DNA from: Pedobacter sp. ISL-64
GTDB lineage: Bacteria > Bacteroidota > Bacteroidia > Sphingobacteriales > Sphingobacteriaceae
Assembly: GCF_018613605.1 (NCBI RefSeq)
Contig: NZ_JAGGPU010000010.1
Location: 371,946-435,945 of the forward strand
Direction: 5' to 3'
DNA: 64,000 bases
Part shown: in pieces, positions 1 through 8,853 of the stretch
How the letters are laid out: the number at the start of each line of letters is the position of its first letter
Numbering within the stretch: position 1 is the first letter of the stretch
Notes under the pieces: model-generated
Seen by the model: only the letters and a program-made list of their open reading frames with translations
Told to the model about the DNA's origin: nothing
Databases searched by the model: none
Translations under genes and position numbers: made by a program

Positions 1-1044
1 AATAATCGCCAATATTAAATAAAAGCCTATTGGCATTGATGTCCAGATACCAAGACCAAAGCCCGAAAAAATAAGCAGGCCGATCAGGTTTTGTACCATA
101 TAATTGGTCAGGGTCATTTTGCCCATAACAGCCAAACTGCCAAAAAAGGTTTTGCATTTACCTGAAATATACAGCCAGCAAATGGCGCTGGAAATAAACA
201 ACATGGTGCTTAAAATTAGCCAATAACGTATGTTATAATAATCCTTAACGTTCCACTTTAATTTGTCGATAATAGGGAAATAGGCAGAAAGCACAAGGGT
301 AATAACCAATGAAATCCAAAACATTTTTTTTACCAGCTTTATTTTGGTTGGCAATGCATTAAAGAAATTGATCTTGTACAGGCTAAAACCCCATAAAAAA
401 CAACAGAACATTACAACATGTACGGTATATAAGTACGGCTTACTGATCATTTGGGCAACATAGGTTCCTTTTAGTCCGAAGTATAGTACATCTACCAGGT
501 AATTGCTCCTGTAGAGGTAAAACAGTTTTGTGATATCTTCTCGGCCAGTGTCGTGCAGCGAGTTGACAAAAGCACTTAATGCCGGAATAATCAACAAGAG
601 CACCAAGCTTACCGCAAAAGTGGTTTTGGCCGAGCTTCGATAGAAGAATAGCAGTAACAGCCCTAAAATGGCATAATCTTTTAGAATATCGCCAAAAAAC
701 AATGCACTGTTAATTAATGCGAGCACCAGCAGCCAGAACATGCGGCCTGCAAAAAAAGTATAAGGGTTCTGCCCCTTATTGCTTACGTTATTCATTAAAA
801 CAGCAAAACCATAGCCAAAAAGCAAACTCAACATTGTCCACGATTTGGCTGCAAAAACCGTTCTTGAGATATACATCAAGCCATCGGTTAAATGATCGGG
901 TTTAAAAAGAACAGGGTCTTTATCCAGTACAAAAAAATCATAATAGTTCATCAAAACAACGCCCAAAAGCGCCCAGCCCCTAAGTATATCAACAATTACA
1001 GTGCGCTGATTGAGTTGGATAGGTTGACTTGACAGGTTATTCAT
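1..1044 (-). CDS. DUF418 family membrane protein (C-terminus cut by window edge)
   Basis: The frame read leftwards from the ATG at 1042-1044 stays open to the window edge (348 codons, no stop), so the C-terminus is missing. The N-terminus has the typical DILRGWALLGV motif (about residues 20-30) of DUF418/YeiB-like integral membrane proteins, followed by many hydrophobic segments separated by short charged loops. The C-terminal part (MGKMTLTNYMVQNLIG) also fits the DUF418 domain. Members are polytopic inner-membrane proteins, often described as possible transporters, but their role is not established. It is monocistronic as far as can be seen, tail-to-head with the DUF885 gene start region about 95 bp away. 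Confidence 0.85.
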   Translation of the reverse strand, partial: MNNLSSQPIQLNQRTVIVDILRGWALLGVVLMNYYDFFVLDKDPVLFKPDHLTDGLMYISRTVFAAKSWTMLSLLFGYGFAVLMNNVSNKGQNPYTFFAGRMFWLLVLALINSALFFGDILKDYAILGLLLLFFYRSSAKTTFAVSLVLLLIIPALSAFVNSLHDTGREDITKLFYLYRSNYLVDVLYFGLKGTYVAQMISKPYLYTVHVVMFCCFLWGFSLYKINFFNALPTKIKLVKKMFWISLVITLVLSAYFPIIDKLKWNVKDYYNIRYWLILSTMLFISSAICWLYISGKCKTFFGSLAVMGKMTLTNYMVQNLIGLLIFSGFGLGIWTSMPIGFYLILAII

Positions 1045-1138
1045 ATAGTAGGGATAATTAGAATGTACAATAGAATCTTTAGGCCTAATGGTGCAATGGG
1101 CAAAAAAAGAGGATACCATTTCTGATATCCCCTCAATT

Positions 1139-2917
1139 TTACTTCTGGCTTTCTGCCCAGGTATCCATTTTGGCTTCAAAAACAGATAGCGGGAAAGATC
1201 CATCTTTTAAAACTGCTGTATGAAAAGCTGCCAGTTTAAATTTCGGAGCTAATTCCTTTTCGTATTTTGCTCTTAATTCCCTTATTTTCATAGCACCCGT
1301 TTTGTAACCCAAAGCCTGAGCGGGTATGCCCATATAACGTTCAATTTCTGCTGTTGCACCTTCAGTGCTGATGGCTTCATTGTCTGTCATGTATTTTATG
1401 GCTTCTTCTCTGCTCATGTTTTTGGTATGGATGGCCACATCAACCACTAAACGGATTGCCCTATGCATTTCATCGCCCAAAGCGCCCATATGCTGGTAAG
1501 GATCTTGATATAAGCCTAGTTCTTTACCTAATGATTCACAGTACAGTGCCCAACCTTCTACGTAAGCATTATGCCCACCAAAACGGCGGAAATTAGGAAG
1601 TGATTTATTTTCCTGGGTTAAAGAAATCTGATAATGGTGACCTGGAATTGCCTCGTGAAGAAAAAGGGATTCCATTCCCGAGGTGGTGTTAAATGTTTTA
1701 GCATCTAAAATTGGCACATAAAAGATTCCTGGACGTGATCCATCTGCTGAACCTTGATTGTATTCTGCACTGGCCGATGCTGCCCTGAAAGCCTCAGTTT
1801 GGCGGATTTCGAAGGGTGTTTTAGGCTCAACGTCAAACATCTTTTTCAAATTGGGTTTCATACGCTGATGGATATTCTCAAAGGCCGCTAAAACTTCCTT
1901 TGGTGTTTTATAAGGCATGAATTTTTTATCCGTTTTCATGTATTCGAAAAAAGCCTTTAAATCGCCCTTAAAGCCAACTAAATTTTTGATGCTGTCCATT
2001 TGGCCTTTAATCCTGGCCACTTCTTTTAAGCCCGTTTGATATATCTCTTCTGGTGTTTTGTTGGTGGTAGTTTGTTGTTTAACCAGATAAGTGTACCAGG
2101 CCAAACCACCTGGCATGGCAGAATAACCTGAGGTAGTTCTTGTTTTTGGCAGGTATTCGTTCTGCAGGTAATCGCCCAATTTTTTATACGTAGGAATAAT
2201 TACTTTAGTGATCGAATTGCGGTACGCTTCTGTTAACTTTTGCTTATCTGCTGCAGAAAAACTTGAAGGCATTAATTTTATCGGTCCATAAAATAAACTT
2301 TGCTCGGGTGTAGCCACAACCATACTCTGCATTTGAGGAATCATTTTAATCACCAATGCTTTTGGTAATACAATGCCGGCGGCAGCACCTTTTTTAAAAT
2401 TGCCAATAGCGGTATCGGCCCATACCGAAAATGCATCAACCCGTTTTAACCAATCTTCATAATTTTTTACAGTTTTAAAAGGTTGGATGCCCGTTCCTGA
2501 ACCAAACTGGCCAATGGTTAAAGGCAAAGCAAACATTTGGTTAAACGGGAGGTATTCGGAATGATACTTAAGCCCTTCGATGTTAATCTCCAACTGATCT
2601 TTTAAATAATCGAAAGATAATTTGTCGTTTGCACTTAGGCTTTCCCGATCGTATTTACCCAAGCTATCTAAATAACGTTCGTTATAGCTTTTAGATTCTT
2701 TTATATAGGCTTGCGACCCATCGTTGGCTAAAAGGTCGTTATAACGCTCGTCGCCGATATAGGTGGCGTTAATGGGGTTCAGTTTTAATCCTTCCTGGTA
2801 GTATTGTTCGCACAAGGCTGCAAAAGCTTTGTTTTCGGTAGTATTGTCTGAACTGCTTTTTTGTTTACAGGCAGTAAACACCGTAATACAGGCAGCAAAA
2901 AGAAATATCTTTTTCAT
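1139..2917 (-). CDS. DUF885 family lipoprotein, predicted zinc peptidase
   Basis: 592 residues. The N-terminus MKKIFLFAACITVFTAC has a basic start, a hydrophobic stretch and a plausible lipobox ending at Cys17, so the mature protein is predicted to be membrane-anchored and outside the cytoplasm. The motif HEAIPGHHYQ near residue 422, followed about 30 residues later by YVEGWALYCESLG, is the HExxxGH signature of the DUF885 family, whose members resemble zinc carboxypeptidases. Near the C-terminus, TEGATAEIERYMGIPAQALGYKTG is also characteristic of the family. Length is normal for the family. Substrate is unknown. It stands alone, 147 bp from the pyruvate dehydrogenase E2 gene with a terminator between. 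Confidence 0.9.
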   Translation of the reverse strand: MKKIFLFAACITVFTACKQKSSSDNTTENKAFAALCEQYYQEGLKLNPINATYIGDERYNDLLANDGSQAYIKESKSYNERYLDSLGKYDRESLSANDKLSFDYLKDQLEINIEGLKYHSEYLPFNQMFALPLTIGQFGSGTGIQPFKTVKNYEDWLKRVDAFSVWADTAIGNFKKGAAAGIVLPKALVIKMIPQMQSMVVATPEQSLFYGPIKLMPSSFSAADKQKLTEAYRNSITKVIIPTYKKLGDYLQNEYLPKTRTTSGYSAMPGGLAWYTYLVKQQTTTNKTPEEIYQTGLKEVARIKGQMDSIKNLVGFKGDLKAFFEYMKTDKKFMPYKTPKEVLAAFENIHQRMKPNLKKMFDVEPKTPFEIRQTEAFRAASASAEYNQGSADGSRPGIFYVPILDAKTFNTTSGMESLFLHEAIPGHHYQISLTQENKSLPNFRRFGGHNAYVEGWALYCESLGKELGLYQDPYQHMGALGDEMHRAIRLVVDVAIHTKNMSREEAIKYMTDNEAISTEGATAEIERYMGIPAQALGYKTGAMKIRELRAKYEKELAPKFKLAAFHTAVLKDGSFPLSVFEAKMDTWAESQK

Positions 2918-2987
2918 CTATTTTGGGTTAAGGTTCTAATCAAAAATAGCAAATTATTAGCCATTTACGAGCGGCTCTCCTTAACGC

Positions 2988-3019
2988 AAAAAAGCCATCC
3001 CTTTTTTAAGGATGGCTTT
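2988..3019 (-). terminator. Rho-independent terminator after pdhC
   Basis: The arms AAAGCCATCC (2991-3000) and GGATGGCTTT (3010-3019) form a hairpin with a 9-base loop. Read on the minus strand the stem is followed by a run of T (complement of the A-run at 2988-2993). It lies 46 bp after the pdhC stop codon, so it closes the pdhA-pdhC unit. Confidence 0.8.
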
Positions 3020-3064
3020 AATATATAATCAGTACTAAACTGAAAACTGCGAATTGCTAACTGA

Positions 3065-4741
3065 TTATGCTAATAACCTGATTGGCTCTTCTAATAAACC
3101 TTTTAATGTTTGTAAGAATTGTGCTCCGGTTGCGCCATCAACCACACGGTGATCGCAACCTAAAGTTAATTTCATTACATTACCAGGAACAACAGCACCG
3201 TTTTTAACAACAGGAACCTGTTGTATAGCACCTACCGATAAAATTGCACCATCAGGAGAGTTGATGATTGAAGTAAACTCATCAATACCAAACATACCTA
3301 AGTTAGATACGGTGAAAGTAGAACCTTCCCAATCTGCTGGTTGTAATTTTTTAGCTTTTGCTTTACCACCAAAATCTTTTACTTCTGCAGAGATGTGTGA
3401 TAAAGATTTGCCATCAGCGAAACGCACTACTGGTACCAATAAACCATCTTCAACAGCCATAGCTACACCAATGTTGGTATGTTCGTTAAATCTGATTTTA
3501 TCGCCACCCCATGATGAGTTAACAGCCGGGTGTTTTTTCAATGCAACAGCAACCGCTTTAATTACGATATCGTTGAAAGAAACCTTAACTGGAGCAACAG
3601 CATTGATTGCCGTACGGGCAGCCATTGCATTGTCCATATCAATGCTGATGGTTAAGTAGAAATGTGGAGCAGTAAATAAACTTTCTGCTAAACGTTTTGC
3701 AATTACTTTACGCATCTGCGAAACTGGAGCTTCAGTAAATTTAACTTCCCCAACAAATTGAGGAATAACTGGTGCTGGAGCAGCAGCTTTCTCTGCAGCC
3801 GGAGCTGATGTAGATTCTGATTTTGCCGGCGCTGCACTTGGTTTAAAGTTTTCGATATCTTTTTTAATGATACGTCCACCTTCTGCACTGCCCGCAACCT
3901 GTGCTAAATCGATCCCTTTATCTTTAGCAATTTTCTTAGCTAAAGGAGATGCTTTAACGCGGCTATCACCGTTGTCTGCAGTTGTACCACACGATGAGGT
4001 TCTTGGTGTTTCAATTTCTGCAACATTTGCAGATTTTTCTTCTTTAGGTGCTTCAGCACTTTCGGCTTTTGGAGCCGGAGCTGAGCCGCCCGCTAAAATT
4101 CCGCTCACATCAGTTCCCTCAGGACCAACGATGGCGATAATTCCGTTCACTTTTGCAGCAGCGCCTTTCTCTACACCAATGTGTAATAAAGTTCCGGTTG
4201 CATAGCCCATTACTTCCATAGTTGCCTTATCGGTTTCTACATCAGCAAGAACATCATCATCTTTTACTTTATCGCCAACTTTTTTATGCCATTCAGCAAT
4301 AACGCCTTCAGTCATAGTATCACTTAATAAAGGCATGCGGATAACCGTAACACCTTTTGCAGCTAATTCTTCTTCGCTTAAGCCACCACCCTGAGCTGGT
4401 GCTGCCTCTTCTTTTTTCTCTTCAGCTTTTGGGGCTTCAGTGCTTTCGGCTTTTGGAGCCTCTACACCTTTTTCTGCCTCTAATGCTGCTTTATAATCTT
4501 CGCCTTCTTTACCAATAACGGCCATGATTGCATCAACGGGAACAGCTGTTCCTTCTTCTACACCTACGTATAAAAGAGTCCCATCCCAATAAGATTCCAT
4601 ATCCATTGTTGCTTTATCAGTTTCTACTTCTGCTAAAACATCGCCGCTTTTCACTTTATCGCCCACTTTTTTATGCCACTTCGCCAAAACCCCTTCGGTC
4701 ATGGTGTCGCTCATTTTGGGCATTTTAATTACATCAGCCAT
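3065..4741 (-). CDS. pdhC: Pyruvate dehydrogenase E2, dihydrolipoamide acetyltransferase
   Basis: 558 residues. This is the core acetyltransferase of the pyruvate dehydrogenase complex, moving the acetyl group from lipoyl-lysine to CoA in the cytoplasm. There are two lipoyl domains, each with the ETDKATM site (lipoylated Lys43 and Lys172), joined by Ala/Pro/Glu-rich linkers. A peripheral subunit-binding domain lies at about 261-299 (VKASPLAKKIAKDKGIDL). The C-terminal catalytic domain ends with CDHRVVDGA, giving the catalytic His531 and Asp535. The gene lies 30 bp downstream of the E1-alpha gene and is almost certainly co-transcribed with it. The E1-beta gene is not in this window. A two-lipoyl E2 of this length is normal for Bacteroidota. 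Confidence 0.96.
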   Translation of the reverse strand: MADVIKMPKMSDTMTEGVLAKWHKKVGDKVKSGDVLAEVETDKATMDMESYWDGTLLYVGVEEGTAVPVDAIMAVIGKEGEDYKAALEAEKGVEAPKAESTEAPKAEEKKEEAAPAQGGGLSEEELAAKGVTVIRMPLLSDTMTEGVIAEWHKKVGDKVKDDDVLADVETDKATMEVMGYATGTLLHIGVEKGAAAKVNGIIAIVGPEGTDVSGILAGGSAPAPKAESAEAPKEEKSANVAEIETPRTSSCGTTADNGDSRVKASPLAKKIAKDKGIDLAQVAGSAEGGRIIKKDIENFKPSAAPAKSESTSAPAAEKAAAPAPVIPQFVGEVKFTEAPVSQMRKVIAKRLAESLFTAPHFYLTISIDMDNAMAARTAINAVAPVKVSFNDIVIKAVAVALKKHPAVNSSWGGDKIRFNEHTNIGVAMAVEDGLLVPVVRFADGKSLSHISAEVKDFGGKAKAKKLQPADWEGSTFTVSNLGMFGIDEFTSIINSPDGAILSVGAIQQVPVVKNGAVVPGNVMKLTLGCDHRVVDGATGAQFLQTLKGLLEEPIRLLA

Positions 4742-4771
4742 TATATCTAATTAATTGAAATCTTATTAATA

Positions 4772-5767
4772 TTAGTCCATTACGTAAGGGTAGTCCTGTT
4801 GCATATATACATCTTTGTATAATTCAGATGCATCAGGCCAAGGAGATTCTTCAGCAAATTTTACTGCTTGATCTACAATTGCCTTTACTTTAGCTTCTAC
4901 TTCTTCAATCCAGGCTTGGTCTGCATACTTTTCTTTAAGAATAGTTTCTCTTGCATGCTCAACTGGATCTTTTGCTTTATAATCTTCTAATTCTTCTTTG
5001 GTACGGTATTTTGCCGGATCTGACATCGAGTGACCACGGTAACGGTAAGTTCTCATTTCTAAGAAAGTAGGTCCTTCACCTTTACGTGCACGTTGGATCG
5101 CTTCGTCCATTGCATTGTGAACAGCAACCGGATCCATACCATCAACTGGTGCACATGGCATATCAAAACCTAAACCTATTTTATAAATATCGGTCATGTT
5201 AGTGGTGCGTTGTACTGAGGTACCCATTGCATAACCGTTGTTTTCGCAAACAAAAATAACAGGCAATTTCCAAAGCATGGCCATGTTAAAAGTTTCGTTT
5301 AATGCACCCTGGCGCACAGCACCATCGCCCATATAACAAATATTAACATTGTCAGTTCCTTTATATTTTTCTGCAAAAGCAACGCCAGCACCTAACGGAA
5401 TCTGACCGCCAACAATTGCATGACCACCGTAGAAGTTATGCTCTTTACTGAACATGTGCATTGAACCACCTTTACCTTTAGAGCAACCTGTAGCTTTGCC
5501 GTACATTTCTGCCATAATACTATCAGCACTAACTCCTAAAGCTAAGGCATGAGCATGATCACGGTATGTTGTAATCATTGAATCACCTTTTTGCATTGCA
5601 GATATTGCACCTGCAACTACAGCTTCTTGTCCAATGTATAAATGACAAAAGCCACGTATTTTTTGTTGTCCGTATAACTGGCCAGTTTTTTCTTCGAATT
5701 TGCGCATAAGCAACATCGACTCAAACCACTTTAACCAGGTATCTTTATTTATTTCTACTGCACTCAT
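4772..5767 (-). CDS. pdhA: Pyruvate dehydrogenase E1 component, alpha subunit
   Basis: 331 residues, normal for an E1-alpha of the alpha2-beta2 type. It carries the thiamine diphosphate motif GDGAVRQG followed by N and the CENNGYAMGT segment, and the phosphorylation-loop-like region YRYRGHSMSDPAKYRT. With E1-beta it decarboxylates pyruvate and acetylates the E2 lipoyl arm. First gene of a two-gene unit with pdhC. A TAGATTTG promoter element lies about 27-34 bp before the start codon. The E1-beta partner must be encoded elsewhere, which is common in this phylum but means the complex is genetically split. Branched-chain E1-alpha is the main alternative, but the pairing and sequence favour pyruvate. 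Confidence 0.94.
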   Translation of the reverse strand: MSAVEINKDTWLKWFESMLLMRKFEEKTGQLYGQQKIRGFCHLYIGQEAVVAGAISAMQKGDSMITTYRDHAHALALGVSADSIMAEMYGKATGCSKGKGGSMHMFSKEHNFYGGHAIVGGQIPLGAGVAFAEKYKGTDNVNICYMGDGAVRQGALNETFNMAMLWKLPVIFVCENNGYAMGTSVQRTTNMTDIYKIGLGFDMPCAPVDGMDPVAVHNAMDEAIQRARKGEGPTFLEMRTYRYRGHSMSDPAKYRTKEELEDYKAKDPVEHARETILKEKYADQAWIEEVEAKVKAIVDQAVKFAEESPWPDASELYKDVYMQQDYPYVMD

Positions 5768-5793
5768 TTTAGGGTATTTGTTTTTTGCGACAG

Positions 5794-5801
5794 CAAATCT
5801 A
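5794..5801 (-). promoter_or_regulatory. Putative -7 element of pdhA promoter
   Basis: On the minus strand the sequence TAGATTTG matches the Bacteroidota -7 consensus TAnnTTTG, 26 bp before the pdhA start codon, giving a short leader of about 20 bases. No convincing TTG at -33 was seen, so this is a weaker call than the 6164-6195 promoter. Confidence 0.45.
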
Positions 5802-6163
5802 ATTTTTTTATTGTAATTTTTGGCACTTTTTAGTGTAAAAACATCATAGTATTAGGGTTGTAATCAGATTTAACAGTTGTTTTACAATTAAATATAAACC
5901 CTGGCCGCCGATATCGATTTAACAGCGATTTCTTATAATTAAATCAACACCCTTTATCATAATATGGAATCAATTTATTCTAAAATTTAATTCTGTATAT
6001 ATGCTTATTCTCATAATTTAAAATAAAATTGAATTATTCTTGTTTTGCGTACTGAAGTAAATCGTTTTTTGAGAAAAGATGAATTTTTTAGGAGGTGTTT
6101 ATCACAAAAAATGATGATGGAAAAACAAAAATGTTAATAACTTTCGTTTTTTAACGTCTAACA

Positions 6164-6195
6164 TTTGGATAACATTTGTATAATTAATACTTTTG
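6164..6195 (+). promoter_or_regulatory. Bacteroidota-type promoter of the NlpC/P60 gene
   Basis: TTTG at 6164-6167, a 20-base spacer, then TACTTTTG at 6188-6195. Both elements and the spacing match the sigma-ABfr consensus of Bacteroidota (TTTG-N19/20-TAnnTTTG). It predicts a leader of about 60 bases before the start codon at 6264. Confidence 0.7.
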
Positions 6196-6263
6196 GTAAC
6201 CAACAATAAGCCCATGTGGTGTACGTTAATGTGTAAGTGAATACCCAAACATAACTGTATAAC

Positions 6264-6821
6264 ATGATTAAAAAATTTTTGTTTTCTACTCTAATTGCTA
6301 TTTGTACGCTCTCAGCCGCATTTGCGCAAACAAAAACAAAAGAATCTGGTAAAGAATTAAATGATCCCGACAACCTTGCATCACAATACTTTTCGCAGGT
6401 TATGGGTGTTGCGGTAGATGCAACTTCGAATTTAAAACTGTACAAGTTTATTTACGAATGGATCGGAACGCCTTATAGTTATGGTGGAAACACCAAAAGA
6501 GGGATCGATTGTTCGGCTTTCACTAAAGCGATTTACGATAAAGTTTTCAACACTACCATCAGAAGAAATTCGCGCGATATTTTTAGTATGGTGGATCCAC
6601 TGTCTAAAGAAGATTTAAAAGAGGGCGATTTAGTTTTCTTTAAGATTAAAAGCAGAAGTATTTCACATGTTGGTATTTACCTGGGCGATAACAGATTTGC
6701 CCATGCATCAAGTTCTCGCGGTGTAGTAATCAGCAACCTGAACGAGCCTTATTACAGCCGCTATTTTTACAAAGGCGGTCGCGTTTTAGAATCGTTTAAG
6801 AAAGAATTTACAGTAGAGTAG
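6264..6821 (+). CDS. Secreted NlpC/P60 (C40) cell-wall peptidase
   Basis: 185 residues with a cleavable signal peptide (basic MIKK, hydrophobic stretch, cut after AFAQ near residue 22). The C-terminal NlpC/P60 domain spans about 60-180: GTPYSYGGNTKRGIDCSAF contains the nucleophile Cys83, and ISHVGIYLG and FAHAS give His135 and His147. Enzymes of this family cleave peptide stems in peptidoglycan, usually at D-Glu-gamma-Dap bonds. There is no separate wall-binding domain, only a short N-terminal region after the signal. It has its own promoter and its own terminator (6869-6901), so it is monocistronic. Confidence 0.9.
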   Translation: MIKKFLFSTLIAICTLSAAFAQTKTKESGKELNDPDNLASQYFSQVMGVAVDATSNLKLYKFIYEWIGTPYSYGGNTKRGIDCSAFTKAIYDKVFNTTIRRNSRDIFSMVDPLSKEDLKEGDLVFFKIKSRSISHVGIYLGDNRFAHASSSRGVVISNLNEPYYSRYFYKGGRVLESFKKEFTVE

Positions 6822-6868
6822 TTCAGTTAACAGTTGGCCGTTTTCGGTTGACAGTAAAAGACATATAC

Positions 6869-6901
6869 AATCCTCCTAAAGAAATTTTGGAGGATTTTTT
6901 T
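6869..6901 (+). terminator. Rho-independent terminator after NlpC/P60 gene
   Basis: AATCCTCC (6869-6876) pairs with GGAGGATT (6889-6896) around a 12-base loop and is followed by a T-run. It lies about 47 bp after the stop codon and just before the CapA-like gene. Confidence 0.8.
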
Positions 6902-6918
6902 ATACCATAAAATCAAGA

Positions 6919-8016
6919 ATGAAGTTTTTCAATACCTTAATCCTTTCTTTCGTCGCAATAGTTATTTTAATCAGCTGCACGAGCAATAATGCACAGATTA
7001 CCACGCTTGTAGCCAGGCAAGATACGTTAATCAGAAAAATAAAAGATACCATATCCATTACTGCTGTAGGCGATATTATGCTCGGCTCCGCTTTTCCATC
7101 TAAAACCAACCTCCCTCCTGATGATGCTTTAAACAGTTTCCAAGCGGTTGATAGTTTGTTAAAAGGAGATATTGTTTTTGGAAACTTAGAGGGCTGTTTT
7201 CTCAATTCAGGCAATTCGAACAAATGTAATGGCATTAACCCAAACAACTGCTATGCTTTTAGAATGCCCGAACGCTATGCCGGGATATATAAGAATGCGG
7301 GATTTAATGTTTTAAGCATCGCCAATAACCATGTTGGTGATTTTGATGCCAAGGGAAGAAAAAATACGGCAAGGATTTTAGATTCGCTGCAGATCCACTA
7401 TGCCGGGCAGGTAAACAAACCTTTTGAAGTTTTTGAAAAGGATAGTGTAAAGTATGCATTCTGTGCCTTTGCGCCAAACGAGAATACGGTATCGATTAAT
7501 AAAATCGACAGTGCCAAGGCTTTGGTTGCCCGCTTAAAATTAATGGCCGATATTGTGATTGTTTCTTTTCATGGCGGCGGTGAAGGTGCAAGGTTTGAAC
7601 ATGTTCCCCGTAAAAACGAAATTTTTTATAAAGAGAACAGAGGTAATGTTTATGCCTTTGCACATGCAGTTATTGATGCCGGTGCCGATGTTGTACTGGG
7701 GCATGGCCCGCATGTAACCCGGGCTGTTGAAGTGTATAAAAATAAATTCATCGCTTACAGCTTGGGTAATTTTTGCACTTATGGTATGTTTAGCTTAAAA
7801 GGCAATAATGGTATTGCACCCTTGCTTCAGCTAAAAATAAATGCGAAGGGCGATTTTCTATATGCAGATATTGTATCAGTTAAACAGGATAAGGTTAACC
7901 GTTTAACTCTGGATGATAATCATGGTGCCTTTAAACGGATTAAAGAATTGACAGATATTGATTTCATCGGCCATCAGCTAAAATTCGCTGATAACAGAAT
8001 CAGTTTAAAAGATTAA
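6919..8016 (+). CDS. CapA-family lipoprotein (metallophosphatase-like)
   Basis: 365 residues. The N-terminus ends in the lipobox LISC (Cys20), so it is a predicted lipoprotein. The rest is a CapA/PgsA-type domain with the metallophosphatase-like motifs VGDIMLGS, NLEGCF, SIANNHVGDFDAKG, SFHGGGEG and GHGPHVTRAVEVYKNKFIAYSLGNF in the expected order. Family members were first linked to poly-gamma-glutamate capsule synthesis, but most Bacteroidota copies stand alone and their substrate is unknown; there are no pgsB/pgsC genes here. The gene begins just after a terminator, so it probably has its own promoter, though none is clear in the 18 bp available. Confidence 0.88.
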   Translation: MKFFNTLILSFVAIVILISCTSNNAQITTLVARQDTLIRKIKDTISITAVGDIMLGSAFPSKTNLPPDDALNSFQAVDSLLKGDIVFGNLEGCFLNSGNSNKCNGINPNNCYAFRMPERYAGIYKNAGFNVLSIANNHVGDFDAKGRKNTARILDSLQIHYAGQVNKPFEVFEKDSVKYAFCAFAPNENTVSINKIDSAKALVARLKLMADIVIVSFHGGGEGARFEHVPRKNEIFYKENRGNVYAFAHAVIDAGADVVLGHGPHVTRAVEVYKNKFIAYSLGNFCTYGMFSLKGNNGIAPLLQLKINAKGDFLYADIVSVKQDKVNRLTLDDNHGAFKRIKELTDIDFIGHQLKFADNRISLKD

Positions 8017-8060
8017 TCTTCTCCGACATCAATCTCAATTTATTTCAGAATATTTGCTGT

Positions 8061-8246
8061 ATGAAAAAAGGATTAATACTTCATTATATCATAGGTATAG
8101 CTGCCGCAATTTTAGTGCTTGCAGCAGCATACTATATCAACCAAAATCCTGAGAACTTATTGTCTGCAGGAATTATTATCCTGGCGGGTTGCCTGGTTGC
8201 TTTTAGCCAGTACCAGATCATCAAACACAAAAAAAAGAAGCAATAG
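8061..8246 (+). CDS. Small two-segment membrane protein
   Basis: 61 residues, not assigned to a family. It contains two hydrophobic segments (about residues 6-26 and 34-52) separated by the short loop NQNPENLLS, and a very basic tail (KHKKKKQ), which suggests both ends in the cytoplasm. It starts 44 bp after the CapA-like gene in the same direction and may be co-transcribed with it. Codon use looks like that of the neighbours, so it is probably real, but the function is unknown. Confidence 0.6.
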   Translation: MKKGLILHYIIGIAAAILVLAAAYYINQNPENLLSAGIIILAGCLVAFSQYQIIKHKKKKQ

Positions 8247-8362
8247 TATAATTGCAACAGGCTACAAAGGCTGCTAATTTTAAAGATGGGATCTATCTTG
8301 GGCTAGCCTTGCAGCTGCAGTTATACCTTTCTGCTATCTAAAAGGTAGGAGAAAAGTCTAGT

Positions 8363-8548
8363 TTAGCTTTCGTCTTTTGTATTCTTCACCAAGCCAATTC
8401 CCGATACAAAGAATATAAGTCCGATGATGCCATACACCATCAACCCCCTTGTATTTTCGCTGTGGCTTACAAAGCCATAGCCAGCGTATATCAATCCAAT
8501 TATACCTAGTACGGTTAATATGGTTCCAAAAGTGCGTTTTACATTCAT
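8363..8548 (-). CDS. Small two-segment membrane protein
   Basis: 61 residues with two hydrophobic segments (about 8-26 and 36-54) joined by a short polar loop (SHSENTRG) and a charged tail (KNTKDES). It resembles many small uncharacterised Bacteroidota membrane proteins. It converges on the 61-residue gene at 8061-8246 and has the same size and topology, but no clear sequence similarity. No function can be assigned. Confidence 0.6.
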   Translation of the reverse strand: MNVKRTFGTILTVLGIIGLIYAGYGFVSHSENTRGLMVYGIIGLIFFVSGIGLVKNTKDES

Positions 8549-8853
8549 ATGGTTATCTATTAATATGATATATACAAAATATCATCGATTTTGTTTTAAG
8601 CAAACAAAGAAGAGGCTGTATCATTAAAAGCAATTTCTCTTTAGATGATGTTATGTCGAGTCTGTCGAAACACCATAAAGGGCTATTAATGAGTCTTTAG
8701 CCGAGCTATCAATCACAAGGTTACAATACAGAAATCGTCATCTCGACTGCAGCGCAGCGCAATGGAGAGATCTTTATAGCCAGATTTCTCGACTGCGTTA
8801 CACTACGCTCGAAATGACGATATTTCTAATCGATTCACTTTTTAATCAGTCGT
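8549..8853. other. Intergenic region with REP-like element
   Basis: 305 bp between the small membrane protein start and the end of the M13 peptidase gene. It contains a partial element around 8655-8700 (GTCGAGTCTGTCGAAACACC) and the full REP-like element at 8736-8819. Nothing coding is seen. Confidence 0.6.
8736..8819. repeat. REP-like palindromic element, copy 1
   Basis: The ends CGTCATCTCGACTG and TACGCTCGAAATGACG are near inverted copies, with GGAGAGATCT and AGATTTCTCGACTGCG inside. Related copies lie at 19985, 21685, 34275, 47661 and 63609. This copy is in the opposite orientation to most of the others. Confidence 0.8.

Larger units (their letters stand above)
5768..6263. other. Divergent intergenic region, pdhA / NlpC-P60
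   Basis: 496 bp of AT-rich sequence between two divergently transcribed genes. It holds the predicted promoters for both directions (5794-5801 minus, 6164-6195 plus). I see no convincing gene, repeat or structured RNA in the remaining roughly 350 bp. Confidence 0.6.

Noticed and set aside
717..905. Open frame of 62 codons on the plus strand
   Set aside because: It lies antisense to the conserved DUF418 protein, which has clear family motifs; no start context or family match.
3261..4205. Two plus-strand frames antisense to pdhC
   Set aside because: They are the complement of the E2 gene, whose repeated lipoyl domains and Ala/Pro linkers produce long antisense frames.
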